Notes: generated from the letters alone by a model not told the origin. A stretch of 64,000 nt of DNA from Liolophura sinensis (GCF_032854445.1 NC_088302.1:50748046-50812045), one strand, 5' to 3'. Shown: positions 24,501-37,959, counted from the first letter of the stretch. Numbers and translations: made by a program.

Positions 24501-26545
24501 TAGGGGCAGGCCCTATCAGCGGGGCCACTCGTGGGGAAAATTGTGCACGCTGACCATTGTCCATTTTTTGTATAGATAAACTGGCCAGTCTGACTTAAGC
24601 AAAGCCATGGGAAAGTTCTGAGGCACAATTTGTAAAACAAATTCGCGAATAAATTATATGCGGCTGACAACAAAAGATCAAGTGAACGAAGAGGAAGTCG
24701 AAACCCTGCCAGCCTCCTGTAAAATTTGGCGCGTAAACATGCAGGATATTTACTCTAACCTAACTACAACAGAATAAAAACTTCATCAAAATTTGAAATG
24801 ACAAGAAAGAATTTTATTTCAAATTCAAATCTGTGTCAGATTTAGAAGTTCTGTGAATGAAAGTGTGTTTTTCTTCATAGGTTTCATGTCTTTTAATCAG
24901 CAATTTTACCCTTTAGCCAATTTACTTTCTCATGAAATTTCAAAATTTCAGCCGGTTGTTATTTTCTTTAAAATTAGCACGTAACTTGAAAACCTTTGCC
25001 TTTTGTGTTCATGTTTAACACTCTTATTTAGCCAGCAGGTTAATCTTGTCATATATCAGAAGGGTCACAAAACACGATCACACTGCCTCGAAAATACGCA
25101 ATTATTTAAAATACTTTAAACGTAAAAATCAGTAATATTTCACTCACACCATTTGATGGTTACGAGACACTTTCCATGATCATTTCAGCGTCCTATGTGA
25201 AACAGCACTAAACTGGCAACAAATGAAGAAGTGCCAGTCTGAAACATATATCTGTGTCAGACATAAAGTAGCCCCAAGCTCCTACGGTCCAAATAAATTA
25301 CATGCAGCATTTATATTTTGGTGTTTTAACACTATTTCACCTATATCCTTCTGACATATTCATGAAAGTTTTTTAGTATCTATTAAATAATGAGTATGAA
25401 ATATCAGTTTTAATTTCAAAATGTTTTGAATAATTGCGTATTTAAGAGGGCTATGGTTTCTTTTTCTGGCCTACACTATAATTTTGTGTCGTTATGTGTG
25501 ATCTCACTGATCATGAATATGGGGTAACAACCCGGAAGTAACACTAACACATTCAGTCTGTAAACTGCTTTAATACACTCATACATATGTCATGGTTGAC
25601 TTCCATTCAACAGTTTGAGGTATGTTGGGCAGGTTACAGACATTCAGGTATTCTGACCCGGTTGCCTGGATTGGGGCGACACGTGTTAGCTACAGGTAGA
25701 CTGGAGATATAATGTTACTCTGACTACCTTTCTATTGTAGCCCCGCTCGTGGGGTAGACACTTCGATCTGCTCCATGACAATCGACGATATAAGTAGTAT
25801 TGTAGACAACATAGCACGACTTGACCTTTGGGAGTATAAACACGGACGAAATGTCACAGGGTCTATACAAATCCATATAGATTCAAATGACGTGTTATTG
25901 ACGAATTTCACATGTTAGTTTACCGTATACAAGAGCTCCTCACAAAAAACACCCACAGACGAACAACAGGTTGCTGTGTTCCGTCCTGCGTTCAACACAC
26001 ACAGGCACACACAATTAAAAGCTATATAACATTGCAAATATATACACTTTATACATAGATGTATATGGAGAAATCCCGTGCAAAGTATAGCTACAAAAGC
26101 AATGTATAAGTCGTAGGTTTGTCAACCCCCTCCTCCTCCCCCACCCCCTCCCAGTCCCTCAATACCCGGAGGTAATTTCAACAATGTCCATCCGAGGTGC
26201 CTCGTGCTCTGGAAGCCTTTCCCAGGTTTGAAGTTCTGGAAATTGGGGAGTCTTGGGTCAATATTAAACTACACGGTTTCCATTTGACACTTGCAGAAGT
26301 ATAACAACACGACAGGTTCAGCAAGTTCGTCATAATGTTATCACGTTACGGGTGACACAATCAGCCTCAAACCATCCAGGGGTTACAGTGCGCAAAATTC
26401 CGGCCCTACAAGTCAGTAATGGACTATGACTCTACACTGATGTGACAGCCCAATTTGAATCTGTAGAGAAGGAAAAGGGAAAATGCACAGCTTTCTGTAC
26501 GATATTTTGGCGTTGGCCTACGGTTTTCAGGCGGTAAAGGAAGAA
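21568..26545. other. Intergenic DNA, no gene recognised
   Basis: Long unique stretch with alternating AT-rich and GC-richer segments. A (TGTA)n microsatellite lies at 23457-23483. Many short overlapping open frames at 22795-24564 show no family resemblance. A C-rich run (CCTCCTCCCCCACCCCCTCC) is near 26130. Confidence 0.45.
23457..23483. repeat. (TGTA)n microsatellite
   Basis: Short TGTA tetranucleotide run passing into a TA run. Confidence 0.9.
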
Positions 26546-26831
26546 CGTAAAGTCTGTAACAACTCCTCACTCGTATACTGAATAGTGACGAGTTCGTACA
26601 CTGAGTGGTAACAAGTTCGTACACTGAGCGGTAACAAGCTCGTACACTGAGCGGAAACAAGTTCGTACACTGAACGGTAACTGGTTCTTATACCAAGTGA
26701 TAATAAGTTCATATGTTAAGCGGTAACGAGTTTACATTCAGTGAACAAAAACTGCATGAGCGGTAACGAGTTTGTACAAAGAGCGGTAACGAGTTAGTAC
26801 ACAAAGCGTTAATGAGTTTGTAGTCATTGAG
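26546..26831. repeat. 23-bp minisatellite, about 11-12 copies
   Basis: The unit begins CGTACACTGAGCGGTAACAA and ends GTT. Clear 23-base steps start at 26572 and 26595, with increasing divergence toward 26831. The last unit is cut short where SINE sequence begins at about 26833. Minus-strand open frames across it are periodic artefacts. Confidence 0.9.
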
Positions 26832-26832
26832 C

Positions 26833-26945
26833 TTTTATTTATTTATTTGATTTATGTTTAAACTCAAAAATACTTCATTTCAAGTGAAACGGTGGTGGCC
26901 AGCATTATGGTGGGAGTAAACCAGGCAGGGCCTAGGGGAAACTCC
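26833..26945 (-). mobile_element. Degenerate SINE fragment (same family), minus orientation
   Basis: The plus strand shows the tail complement TTTATTTATTTATTTGAT, a diverged body, and the well-preserved core GTGGCCAGCATTATGGTGGG followed by AGGCAGGGCCTAGGGGAAAC. The head is missing. It abuts the 23-bp minisatellite. Confidence 0.8.
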
Positions 26946-27103
26946 ATGTTTTGGTGACCCCTTTTTGTTACGTCAGCTGTCAAAGAACAACGTACATGAA
27001 TCCGCCTACTGGCGTTCAGAAAACAATTGTAAGATAAAGCGTTGGTCGTGGTCATTGACAAGAGCCACCTGTATACGTATATGGAGATGTCAGTGTAGAC
27101 CCA

Positions 27104-27106
<3 letters not shown>

Positions 27107-27196
<90 letters not shown>
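27107..27196. repeat. (TA)n microsatellite, about 90 bp
   Basis: Uninterrupted TA tract. Tyr-Ile open frames on both strands here are artefacts of the repeat. Confidence 0.98.
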
Positions 27197-27197
<1 letters not shown>

Positions 27198-27554
27198 TGA
27201 CAGATGTGTTGGGACCACGAATGTCAGCATGACCTCGAGCAGACATTAAAATGTACTAGTACTTAAGCAACGTACAAGTTGATACGTGTACCTCATGTAC
27301 ATTGACCTACAATATCATCGCCTTGCAGAGCTGAAAACGACTGGGCGTGTTTAATATTACTATAATAATAATAATGTAATATTATTACTGGTCACGCGTC
27401 TGTTCCAATACCTGTCAGCACATTTAGACAGTACGTGTCAAAAGAGTACTTTGTTAGCTTGTCGTCATTAAAAATTGAAAAAGTGCAACAAACATTGCAC
27501 AAAAAGCCACTGCAACAAACCATTAGCTTGACTAATGGCATGAACGTGTTGTAT

Positions 27555-27700
27555 ATAAATTTATTTGATTGGTGTTTTACGCCGTATAATATTTCACTTA
27601 TCCGACGGCGACCAGTGTTAGGAAACCGGTCAAAGCCTGGGGAAAACTCACGACGATCCGCAGGTTGCTGGCAGAAACCCTCACACCTTCCATAACCGGT
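27555..27700 (-). mobile_element. SINE fragment (same family), minus orientation
   Basis: The plus strand reads AAATTTATTTGATTGGTGTT, TTACGCCGTA, ATATTTCACTTATCCGACGG, then GGAAACCGG..AGCCTGGGGAAAACTCACGA, GATCCGCAGGTTGCTGGCAG and a terminal CCGG. Compared with the 851 copy it has small internal deletions (the CTCAAGA of the body and part of GGTGGGAGG). The tRNA head is absent. Confidence 0.88.
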
Positions 27701-27761
27701 ATAATGTATCAGAGATCTTAAAGGTATTTAAGCTTGATCGGTTACATCAGGCGTTTTCTTT

Positions 27762-27778
27762 GGGGGGGGGAGGGGGGG
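27762..27778 (+). repeat. G-run, quadruplex-capable
   Basis: Nine G, one A and seven G. It faces a run of fourteen C about 90 bases downstream (27865-27878). Confidence 0.9.
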
Positions 27779-27864
27779 TTGTGAATATTTTCGAATCCAG
27801 GCTAACTCTGCTGCGAAAGTGAACATCTGGTACAGAATATTGCTGTTATCCCTACCCATCCACT

Positions 27865-27878
27865 CCCCCCCCCCCCCC
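27865..27878 (+). repeat. (C)14 homopolymer
   Basis: Fourteen C residues, complementary to the G-run at 27762-27778. Confidence 0.95.
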
Positions 27879-30800
27879 GACCCTCACCTGCTCCTCACAC
27901 ATCACCCAAGGGCCAGCATGCAAAACTGCCGTCATTTCTACGTAAGCCTCTGGTGTCTCCACTTGTATATCGATTCTACAGACAAACATTAACCCGTGTC
28001 TGTCTGTAAACGACATGAGATCAATACTGGGTATTTCGTTTCAGAAAAGGTGTATGACATTAAAGGTGTGTGATAAAAACGTTAGTACATAATTTAGATT
28101 AATGATTGGGAAGTATAGGTAGACTGCTCTCCAGTAATGAGTACCTCGACCCTGACTAAACACCGAGCATGCAGTTCTATCTGAGACAGCACTATAGTCA
28201 AGTGTGCATACGTCAGAGTAGCACAAAGGCAGCTGTAATGTAAATAGGTTTTGCTGGCCGCTTGAATCTATTTTATTTTGAACTTTGCTAAATTAATATG
28301 CTCTATTGAAACACGCCCCAGGTACAATAGAACAGCGCATGGGGTGTCCATCAGCAGACCTAGAAATTCCAGCCAACGATGTTTAGGAAAAAAACATTCA
28401 TAGCATTGTGAATTGTAATAAAGAAAACTGCATGAGTATAGCCCAAGTATTATTTTATGACAAACGTTGTATCTCTCCATCCGCAGTTTTAATGAACAAA
28501 ACGAATAATATAAGCATATATTATTATTATATTGTGAATTTAGAAAATAACTGAGTAATTTGAAGAGCATTACTGCAAATGCTAGAAATATCTTGTTAAA
28601 AAAGCCCAGTTAAAAAGTTTTGCCATTATACCAGTTTACAGAATGCATAGCGCTGCATAGCGAGATTTAAGTAGTCCCCTAATTTCCCACATCCAGGAAC
28701 TGCTGTCTTTAATACAGGAAGTCAGGCACGTGGCTAGTCATTTGTAAAACAGATCTTTTGTAAATAAAGCACGCTGTTATTTTTTAGTCAGGTGTAAGGA
28801 TAGTTTTTTGACAGGCGTCAGGAAGCGGAGGAGTGGAAGTTGAAATGTATTGTTTGGGGCAGGAGGTCAGTGGTGTAACCCCAACATTATAGTTATCAGG
28901 AGCTGGTCAGTATACCACAAAGGGGCGCGTTTTTTATGCTGTAGATGCTTGCAGCTGGAAACTGAGGCAGAAAAAACTTCCTCTGGTCAGTTCTATTGTC
29001 CGAGCCCCTTTTGTTCCTGGCCTGAGAAAAAAACGCCCAAAAAGTGACCAGTGTCCAGTTTCTTGACCATTCTAGTGTGGCATGGGAAAATACCGAAACA
29101 GTGGTCAGTTAAAAAAATTATTATGGCTACCGCGCTCCCCGATTAATTTTTTGAAGGTATAATATCTCCTGTTGCTTGTTGCCGGCGGATTTGTTTTTCG
29201 CTCACTGCAATAATTCATATTTTTTTAAATGTTCTTTATTAAAATTTATCAGTTTTCACACCTCATGCATGGAATATTTATAAATATTTATAAATAGCTG
29301 TATATTGTCGATCAACCATGCATACCTTTCGTTGCATGGGGCTTAGGTAATTCATTAGCGTCTGTTGTACAGACATCCATATTTGAGACAGTGTTCGCAC
29401 GTAGCTTTAACCGCATTATGTGACTGAGAAGCAGAGCACACATTCAGTACCGATCTCTATCGAGTGTAATACAGCACAATTGGCCTAGGACTATGCATAT
29501 AGTGTTGTTAAGCAGACAATGATGACGCGTATAACGGGCGACCATCTGTTAACAAAACACTATTTATTACGGTCAAACCAGGACATCAAACAACCCCAAT
29601 CACACTTTGCGGGTTGATCAAATTGTCCGCACGATATCTGGTGCATCAATAAAGCCTATACATACTCTATATTCGGCCTGGATAGCGAACAGCATTACTC
29701 TAACGTCGTCCACACGCAACATGGACAATTTTCAAGATTAGAAATACTAATCACCTTATTGGTTTCTGTCTGTTACACCCAGCCGACCGCTAAAATTAGA
29801 TGGGGGCTGACATATGGCAATGCATCAACCTGACAAAAATTACGTGTATAGGACACATGTACATACAAAAAAACACACGGGCTTTTAGGGGTGTCCAAAC
29901 GTGTACATCGTTGAACCTGTAAGCGATGAGAGGATTTCCGCAAGGTTGCCCCATATGCCTTAATGCCCATACCATGCATTAGAATAAATGCCAGGGATAG
30001 GTCGGAAAATTTTGTTCTGAAAAATAAAAACGGGTTATTTCTGAATGAGTCAATAGCACAAGATATATGGACGTTAGTGTTACTTACACGCACAAATCAA
30101 ACGGACATCGAGACATATGAATATTAGCATAATATCTATACCCATACCTAGAATTGTCTTCGTTGGACAAACCTATATAGGATGAGAGTCTTCCAAACCT
30201 TTACGAAACAGGTATGTCGTTTCTGGTCGAACTTACAACCCTTATAATCGAGTCATCCCAATTAATCTCGTATGTATAAATATTAATTACACAAATATCA
30301 TAGCAAAAAGTAACATTACCAAATTTCACGTTTAAGGGAGTGTTTCGCTAAATTCTGTTTTATTCTTACGTGGAAATGGTTTATTTGTGCATATCGTGGA
30401 TATATAGATCAATATAATTATCCCCTATGTGTGAAGTAAGAAGCATTCTATAATTATGATTGGGTATATACAGAACGCGTCTCTCACTGTGTAGGTCTGT
30501 GTATTAATTGTGCAGGAACACTGATCCTCAAATCGGGCGTTAAGTGACACATGCTCAATATGGCGTTTAACCCGGCATGGGTAAGGTCTATAGCTCGTGA
30601 TGGGATTGTCAATTAGCTAATTAATTATTCACATGGTCACCTATGAATGAAGGAATCGATGTAATGAATATTGTACATATACACGTCAACCATGTACTTA
30701 TTTGATGATTAGATCAGTGTATTGATATTATCTCACATTCGCCCAGTACCTTTATCTGATTTATATTGTTAATATACATGTATGTATTGCTGTCAGTTAT

Positions 30801-33519
30801 CCCTCCCATGGTACACATATTCGATGACATCAAAGAGACATATGCATGGAAGGTAATATACATGTACATGTGCTTTTGAGAAAATCATTGTTTCATGGTA
30901 GGTTTAAGCTAATATCTGATATATAATGATCGAGTTATAAACTGTATGCAACGTTGAAATCCCACTAAAATATTTTGAGTACCGGTGCTACCTCCTAACA
31001 TAACCTAGAAATTCAAGGGACGTGTAAAATGAACTCAACACTGAAGACGTTAGCAGGAACAATATTGACAGATGCTGAATGACACAAAGTAGTTAGTATC
31101 CATTAACTGGAGTTTTACTGCATTGCTTTCGGTATTTTTCGCTCCAGATTCACCATGACGACCAAATGTATGTAAGTGTGTAGGAAACCGGAAAGTGTGG
31201 CACCTGGCCTTAATATGCTTGACAAACTTCCTGACCTAATGCCGCGCGTCGAACAAACTTCAACTGTTACCCTAAACTGTCTCTAGATTGTGACTAGCTT
31301 GGCTACAACCACTGCTAGACGTTTTCCTGTGTGTACTACTGCTGAGAAAATCGCACTAGTGATCCATGGGGGCTGACAATTGGCTTCAGTGCGCACGCGC
31401 AGACATGCATGATAGGTTGACGAGTGAGTCTGGGTATCTCCGGATCCGATTTTCCGCTTGATTGCCTAGATGCCATCGGTACCATTCAGCTTCCGGGTCG
31501 GCACATTTCATGCCTTGTCGGCTAACACAATCTTTGGGTGGCAGCCGTCGGGGATTTTGGTTGTGATTACTATTTAATGTAACAGATTTTGTCTAAGAAT
31601 TGGCGCGAGGTTTGGCGTGCCCGTTGTAACTCAGATTCGTGTACTATCGGGCTTACTGCGTGATATCAACGCACAATTGTCACCCATGCGGACAAGCTAA
31701 CAGATATCTAAATTCCATATTCCATCTTTATTTGGCGCTTCTGGGGTAGTTCATTCATGATACACTGTTTATGGAGACAGAGTTGTTGGATTAACACTGT
31801 ATTGGAATAATGGTCAAAACTTTAGAACGCCTGCTTAGTAGTTAGTTAGTACAGTGTAGGTTATTTTTGAAGAGACATTGGGGTAATTCGTTAAGTTTGA
31901 AATTTGAAATTATGTTGGCGGATCATGTGAATAACACTCAAGTTATATCAAACTAAACCAGCGTGGAGTTTTTTTATCAAACTTTTTAGCATGCGCAGCT
32001 TGAACTTTGGCTTTTTCTGCAAAAAGCATACACAAAGACTAATTTGTTAATTTTGAATGGGACCAGTATTTGAATCTTACGACAATGCATAAATGCAGTT
32101 AGAAACAAAGCAATATAATGGCATAAAATACATGCTTTTTTGACTTTCCAGACATCGCAATGATGACTGAGTGAAAGGTGGTCGTTAATGACATTCTTGC
32201 CTTTGTTTCTGTTTGAGTCTAGATTAATCATTAAGAAATAGCTTTATGTCTGTGTGAGTCAAGGATCGTCGTTAAGTATAGATATATTTCAGTCTGACTC
32301 ATTAACTTTACGCATAATCTGTGGTTGTACTGACTGCGTCACATCTATAGCGTCCTGCGCATGCGATTGTTTATATCTCATTCATAAAGCCTGGATTTAG
32401 TCTTTATCAAAAATCTGAACAGTCGCTGAATCGAAACGGACTGGAATTTGCATATCTTATTGATATTAACAAAAGCAGAAATCAGTCTTTCTTGACACTG
32501 CATCGGCCACCGGCGCGTGCCGTGGTTGGTCACATACAAACCTCTCGTGGGGAAGCGCACCGCCAGCGTTCATCCGTGCATGAATTAGGACATTCTTATC
32601 AAGTGATCATCAATTACAGTATGATGCTCGACTGATTGCCACCGCCGTGCCTACCACCTTCTTCCCCGACCACTGCTCCACTCGTCCTATCCCCGCCATC
32701 ATAAAGTACTAAGTCATATCTCGCATCCTCCGCCGTGCACTCTATGAATTCTAATGTAGGCCTACATTAATACATGATTGGAAAAGCATTACAAGGTACT
32801 CGTTGAGTAGTCACATCATGGAGGCATTAGCAGCTCTTAATGCGAGCCTGATCTCCATGTTCATACAATAAAACATACACATATCCAATAGTATCATTCC
32901 ATGAAAGAGCCTGTTCTTAACATAATAGTCATTTTTTGGTGAAAATCATGAAGAAGGTATAAGCTGAGCAGTAGACTACAACGCAACATCGATAGTGTTT
33001 GAGGACGATGGTCTGGTCACCATCGTAGGCCTGTTTTTATGCAGACTGAACGGAATTACCGTGTTTAACAGACATGATAACAGAGCTACATGTATATATG
33101 TTACACTCAAATGTGATAAATTAGCAACAGAGCGATACTATATCCCATATTTATCAAACAGCTTAAGACATGTCAAAAATTTTATAATGTTTTGTTTAAG
33201 AGTTTAAAATGTGTGCACTAAACCTTCACTGTAAACCTACCACAGCTTTTCTGTCCTGAGTTTGGTGTTTTAAGCACTTGCAATTAATAACTTTCTAATA
33301 AGTCCTGCTTGACAAACAGGATGCTAGCTCCCATCGTCCGAGTCTTGATGTCTCCCTTAGCAATAAGATAACAAGATGAGGAAATAAGATATACTTACAA
33401 CCTGAGCTAATTACAGGTCTCGCATGTCAGATAGACGATTTCCCTTCATAATATGACTACAATAATAACATCATTTTAATACAGGCAGAATTTACTATTT
33501 CATTAATGGGGGAGGGGGT
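27879..33519. other. Intergenic DNA, no gene recognised
   Basis: Unique, AT-rich DNA. Segment 28780-29110 repeats GGTCAG/CTGACC-type hexamers several times. Segment 29220-29310 is strongly AT-rich with ATTTATAAATATTTATAAAT. Segment 30600-30630 carries several TAATTA homeodomain-type cores. No coding exon is recognised. Confidence 0.45.
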
Positions 33520-33528
33520 CACTTACAA

Positions 33529-33733
33529 TCTGACGTGATCACGTGAGGGTTGGTAGGGGTGCTTCTCCACGTGGGAAGGTCTGCAGCAACCTGCAACCTT
33601 TGGATGGTCGTAAATTTCCCCAGAGCACTGCCTGGTTTCCTCCCTCCATGGCGCTGGCCGCCGTCGCAGAAACGAAATATTCTTGAGGACGGTGAAAAAC
33701 ACCAATCAAATAAATAAATTTATTTAAAGGTTA
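33529..33733 (+). mobile_element. SINE fragment (same family), plus orientation
   Basis: From about 33570 the body reads ACGTGGGAAGGTCTGCAGCA, then GGATGGTCGTAAATTTCC, CTGGTTTCCTCCCTCCATGG, CTGGCCGCCGTCG and AACACCAATCAAATAAATAA, ending in an AAAT-type tail. The tRNA head is lost or too diverged to see. A 9-bp match CACTTACAA flanks it (33520-33528 and 33734-33742), but that word also recurs nearby, so it is only a tentative target-site duplication. Confidence 0.85.
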
Positions 33734-33742
33734 CACTTACAA

Positions 33743-36055
33743 CTTCGCTAAACTATAATGGGAATTACATTTTGGCTGATTATGGGACACACTAACCATT
33801 TCATTACATAACAGGACACATACTAGCTCGTTGGCTGATACTGGGGCTACACTTACAGGCTGCCTTGATGAAGGGTGTATGGGACTTCTTATATGGCTGA
33901 TTGTCACATGAATTAGAGAATAATCTGTTTTGATAACTTCTGGGACTTCCTAATTGACGTCATTATTTGAGTATCCTTAGTCTTATTGCCTAACTAGACC
34001 GACGTATTATTTGGATTAATATAGTGAAAGGTGTGTAACTTTACATACATTCACCATACTCTTGGCATCCAGTTAAGGATATTTACGTTTGTCTTGTTTT
34101 CTACAGAATTTATTTAGAATGTTGTGGATATGGTTTATCAAGGCCTTATCTGGCAGTATTCACGGATTTCCGTTTTTCAGTCTGGATAGAGAGTCACGCA
34201 CTGCTCGACACACGAGATTACATGATCCGTGTGTAGCTGGTACGCACAAACTAGAAATCATCGTACAGCATTACTCCTAAGTGGCGTTATTTCGTGTACA
34301 GCTAGCGCAAAATGCTCTCCGTCGCCTATAATAGGTGGTAATTATTGTGATAACATTAAATATCATTAAACAAGGCTGCATCGTGACACTATGACATTTA
34401 TTTACCCTACGATTAGCTATCCAGTACCGTCAAATGTGTTGTGTCAATACATGACTGTAAGGCTGTCGCTCCGTGGCAGGCCAGCACGCCAACAGGTTAT
34501 CAGCGCGCACTTGGTTTAGTGTCCGTTCTGTACTGCCCCGTTCTGTCAATGGTTGGGGTCAGGCGATAACGAAGGAGGCTGAAAGATCGTAACAGTTGTA
34601 CTGGACAATAGCGACATCTTTTATATCAACAGGGCTATTTGAATTTTTTGTGTGTAGAAAAAGCATTAAACAATTCCATGCAGGGTTTTAAGATAAATTT
34701 TTGTTGTCTTCATTCTTTGCAATTCCATCCACCACGTGAACAACACGCCGACTGTGAAGAGGTCACATGACTCCTTGTTCCGAGTACATAAGTTATATAG
34801 TGTCTCTGTGACTAGGACATATTTATTCAGTCCACCATCTTTTTTTCAAAGAGTTTCATGTGTTACAAACACATTGATCACGTGCAAGTTTCCAGTTAAC
34901 GAATTGATCTTTCCTGCCGATGCGCATCAGTAATCGTACAGTCTGGCTGTATTTCACGCACCAAATTAGCACTGGTCATCGGAGATACTCACAAATACTA
35001 ACTTGTTACTTCTATGATTTAAATGTAATGGAATTATAAAATAAAACAGACGCAGTGAGAGGTGAGAAGTTTAACGCATTTTGAAATGAGGGTAAAGCTC
35101 ATAGTTTGGGCGAGTGATCTTGGCGTCATGGAGTTATGGGTCATTATCGCTGGCTATCCATCTTTTACTACCGAGTGCAGACAACTGTACGATTGTGATG
35201 GTGACGGCTACTGTGTAGTTAACTAGTACTGCATCCTGACCGCGGGCTGTGCAGCACGGAGGCTGAATGACATAACCCCAGGCCTTGTACACAGCTTTTA
35301 CTGGGCCTCAATGCAGTGGTTAAATGGACGCCGCCTTCCTGGCAAACTGTTTAAATTGCCGATGACAAGTACTCGAACTATTTAATTACTCCCGTAACTG
35401 AAGGGAAGAGTGACTTAATATCTCATCGGCGACGTAATCGTCTTAATAATGTCCACTCTTGCCAAGACTGCCATTGACCACTAGGAAGTGTCCAGCATAC
35501 GTTTTTCCAATCAGTGGTCAAATTGACTAGTGTTGTGATGTAAGTGGCCACTCCGCCTTCCACCTCTTCAGCCCCTTCCGTCACACCCCACCGATGCTCA
35601 CCAAATAGCAGAGCCTTCATTTACCGCGTGTCACTGGCTGTGGCATGCCACCAAGAGTGACGCAATAATCAAAATTTGACTATCATTAAATACGTTCCAA
35701 TTTTAGCTTCCATATTCCTAGCGATATTCCATAGCAACGATTGCCTTTTTCGATAACATCACAGTTTCGTTTAAGTATAAATGGCAGATTTTCCAGGGAT
35801 AAATCAGATCCTGTTTATAATGATGATTCAATCGTAAAGGGGTTAAGAGGCAACCTCAATCAGGGTCAATTCAATGAGATTAAAGCAATTTAACTATAGT
35901 ATATCTGGTAGGCGCTATACCCAACAGAAACATAAAACTTCATTTTTCTAAACATGAAGAAGATTCTACTGGAATATTTCATTGAAGATTTAAGACAGAA
36001 GTTTTCTCATATAAACCTGGTGAAGTAAGTAAGCTTTCCTCTAGATCATTCCCCT
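33743..36055. other. Intergenic DNA, no gene recognised
   Basis: The words ACACTTACA and TTGGCTGAT recur several times in 33390-33900, suggesting a very old tandem repeat in which the preceding SINE landed. Nothing else is recognised. Confidence 0.4.
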
Positions 36056-36068
36056 TGACCATTGACCA
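36056..36068 (-). promoter_or_regulatory. DR1-type nuclear-receptor motif
   Basis: On the minus strand it reads TGGTCA-A-TGGTCA, an exact direct repeat with one-base spacing, each half one substitution from AGGTCA. It is the same architecture as the intron-2 motif at 9835. It is about 19.7 kb upstream of the COUP-TF start. Function is inferred. Confidence 0.3.
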
Positions 36069-37892
36069 AATGAAATATTTTGAAGACCACGTAAAACCAA
36101 AATTAATATATAAATGAAAAAATCTATAAATAAATGTGCCATAAAAGTGATGAGTGCCACCTTTTACCGCTGATTATATTCGAAATATGGTCAATACTGT
36201 AGCTCTCCGTTTTCAGTATAAAGGGGTTTCTGAAGGCAAAATCGAATTTTGAGTTAAGGTCGTGAAGCTGGATATAAAAATCCTCCATAACAAAGGGTTA
36301 GCAGGAGTCAATATTATTATATTAAACTTATCACGAATTGGGGGTGCTTGAAGACAAACCTATTCGGTAATTTGAAACGATAAATTTGTTTTACAGACAT
36401 GCAGTGAGTGATCATTCTAGCGCGACATATTTAATAAAGGAAATAATGAGGACAAACATTTCCACTGTTTTATGCAAAGATGAAGGTTTTCAACACTCAG
36501 AAACCAATTTCTAGAACCATGCTTAAGTAATTTTAACTGAAAACTGGCGCGATGTATGGTTCCGCTGAACATATCGTTATTAAATGAAAGAATTTCATTT
36601 CTCAAGATCTCTTTTAAGTAATTCGTGCCTAATTAAACTGTAGCTATAAAAATTAATTTTAAAGTGTTTTGTGTCATCAGGGCTTAATGAAATTCTCCGT
36701 CTTGTCAGTTGTCGTGTGCAAAGGTCGCCGGTGAGGCTGGATCGGCGATATTGGTAATTGTATAACATCAAATCCTTCTGTGTCATCTTCCCTGTAATAT
36801 AACGTTTATACCGCGAGATCGCAATACGGGTGTTGACCTCGATGTCAACAATTTGTAAATTTTACGGTTATATTTTGAATGCACCAATGTGTTCGCATGT
36901 TCATGTTATGTTGTATTTCTAAAGTGCACGTGCAGTCAAACAGTAGGCAGAAGAGTAAATTGGTCACCTTTGCTTTCCCCAAACAATTTTTTTACCAAAC
37001 TGACCTTTTGGAAGCGATGGGTCGAGTCGTGTGAAAAAGTGTTATAGAGATGCATTATCCCGGGGATTAAAATGTTAAAAGGACACTTCATTTAAATTCC
37101 GCTGGATACCCTCACGGGCCACAGCTGCGTTCTTAAACTGACCATGTCCGAAGAGGAAAAATTCCCACACTCTGGCTGCCTTGACCAGTCGTGGGCAGGC
37201 AGATACGACTCCATTCCCACATTCAGGCCGCGTGCCCAAAGCTGTCAACAGAAAGCATAATTCACGGATTCTTTGAATTAGTCCTTAAAATCGCCGTCCA
37301 GTTAGTCTCATTGAGCCACAGGTGAACAGATAATACGATACCTGGTGGATTTGACTGCATGCTAAACTGCGCAACAATGCCGATGGTCATTCTATTGTCC
37401 GCGGAGAATGACCAGCTACCAGAATCCTAGCTACCGTCTCTCCCCACATACCATTATCCCTGCCTTTTCACTGAGCGTGGGAAAGGCAGTCCAAGGGCCC
37501 TCAGAGCTGGGCGGAAAGTAAACAGGGTCTGGGGATGCTTGTGTCAGTGTCCCACCCCATCCCCCCAGGAGCTACCTGTCAAGCCCCATCCCCCGAGCCT
37601 CTGCCAGCTCCTCACATCACTTCACGGCTGCCTTGTGATATCGCATTATTCTTGGATCCATCTCGCCATCTCTATTGTCTTTTTGTCTATGGCTTTCCAC
37701 CAGGGTCATCCATTCACCTGGACACAAATTGAGAGGAAAGAGCCCCTCATCCAGGACTGACCAACGTTCATGGGAAACGCCCTTTCATAGTGGTCCGTAT
37801 AATATTAAACATAGTGTGTAATTAAAGCACGGCTGACCAGTACTGTCCGTGTGGGAATCTTGTGGTCATTTGATTGGATCGGCTCTTCAGGC

Positions 37893-37959
37893 TGCTATAA
37901 AAACCCGCGGAGAAAACAGGAGAGTCTTTACAGGTGTTTATATGAGAGGTTAAAGGTCG
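37893..37959 (+). promoter_or_regulatory. TATA-like box with DR1-like motif
   Basis: CTATAAAAACCCGCGG near 37894 matches a TATA box in GC-rich context. About 50 bases later AGGTTA-A-AGGTCG (37947-37959) is a DR1 with one mismatch per half. No downstream gene is recognised, so this is only a candidate. Confidence 0.2.
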
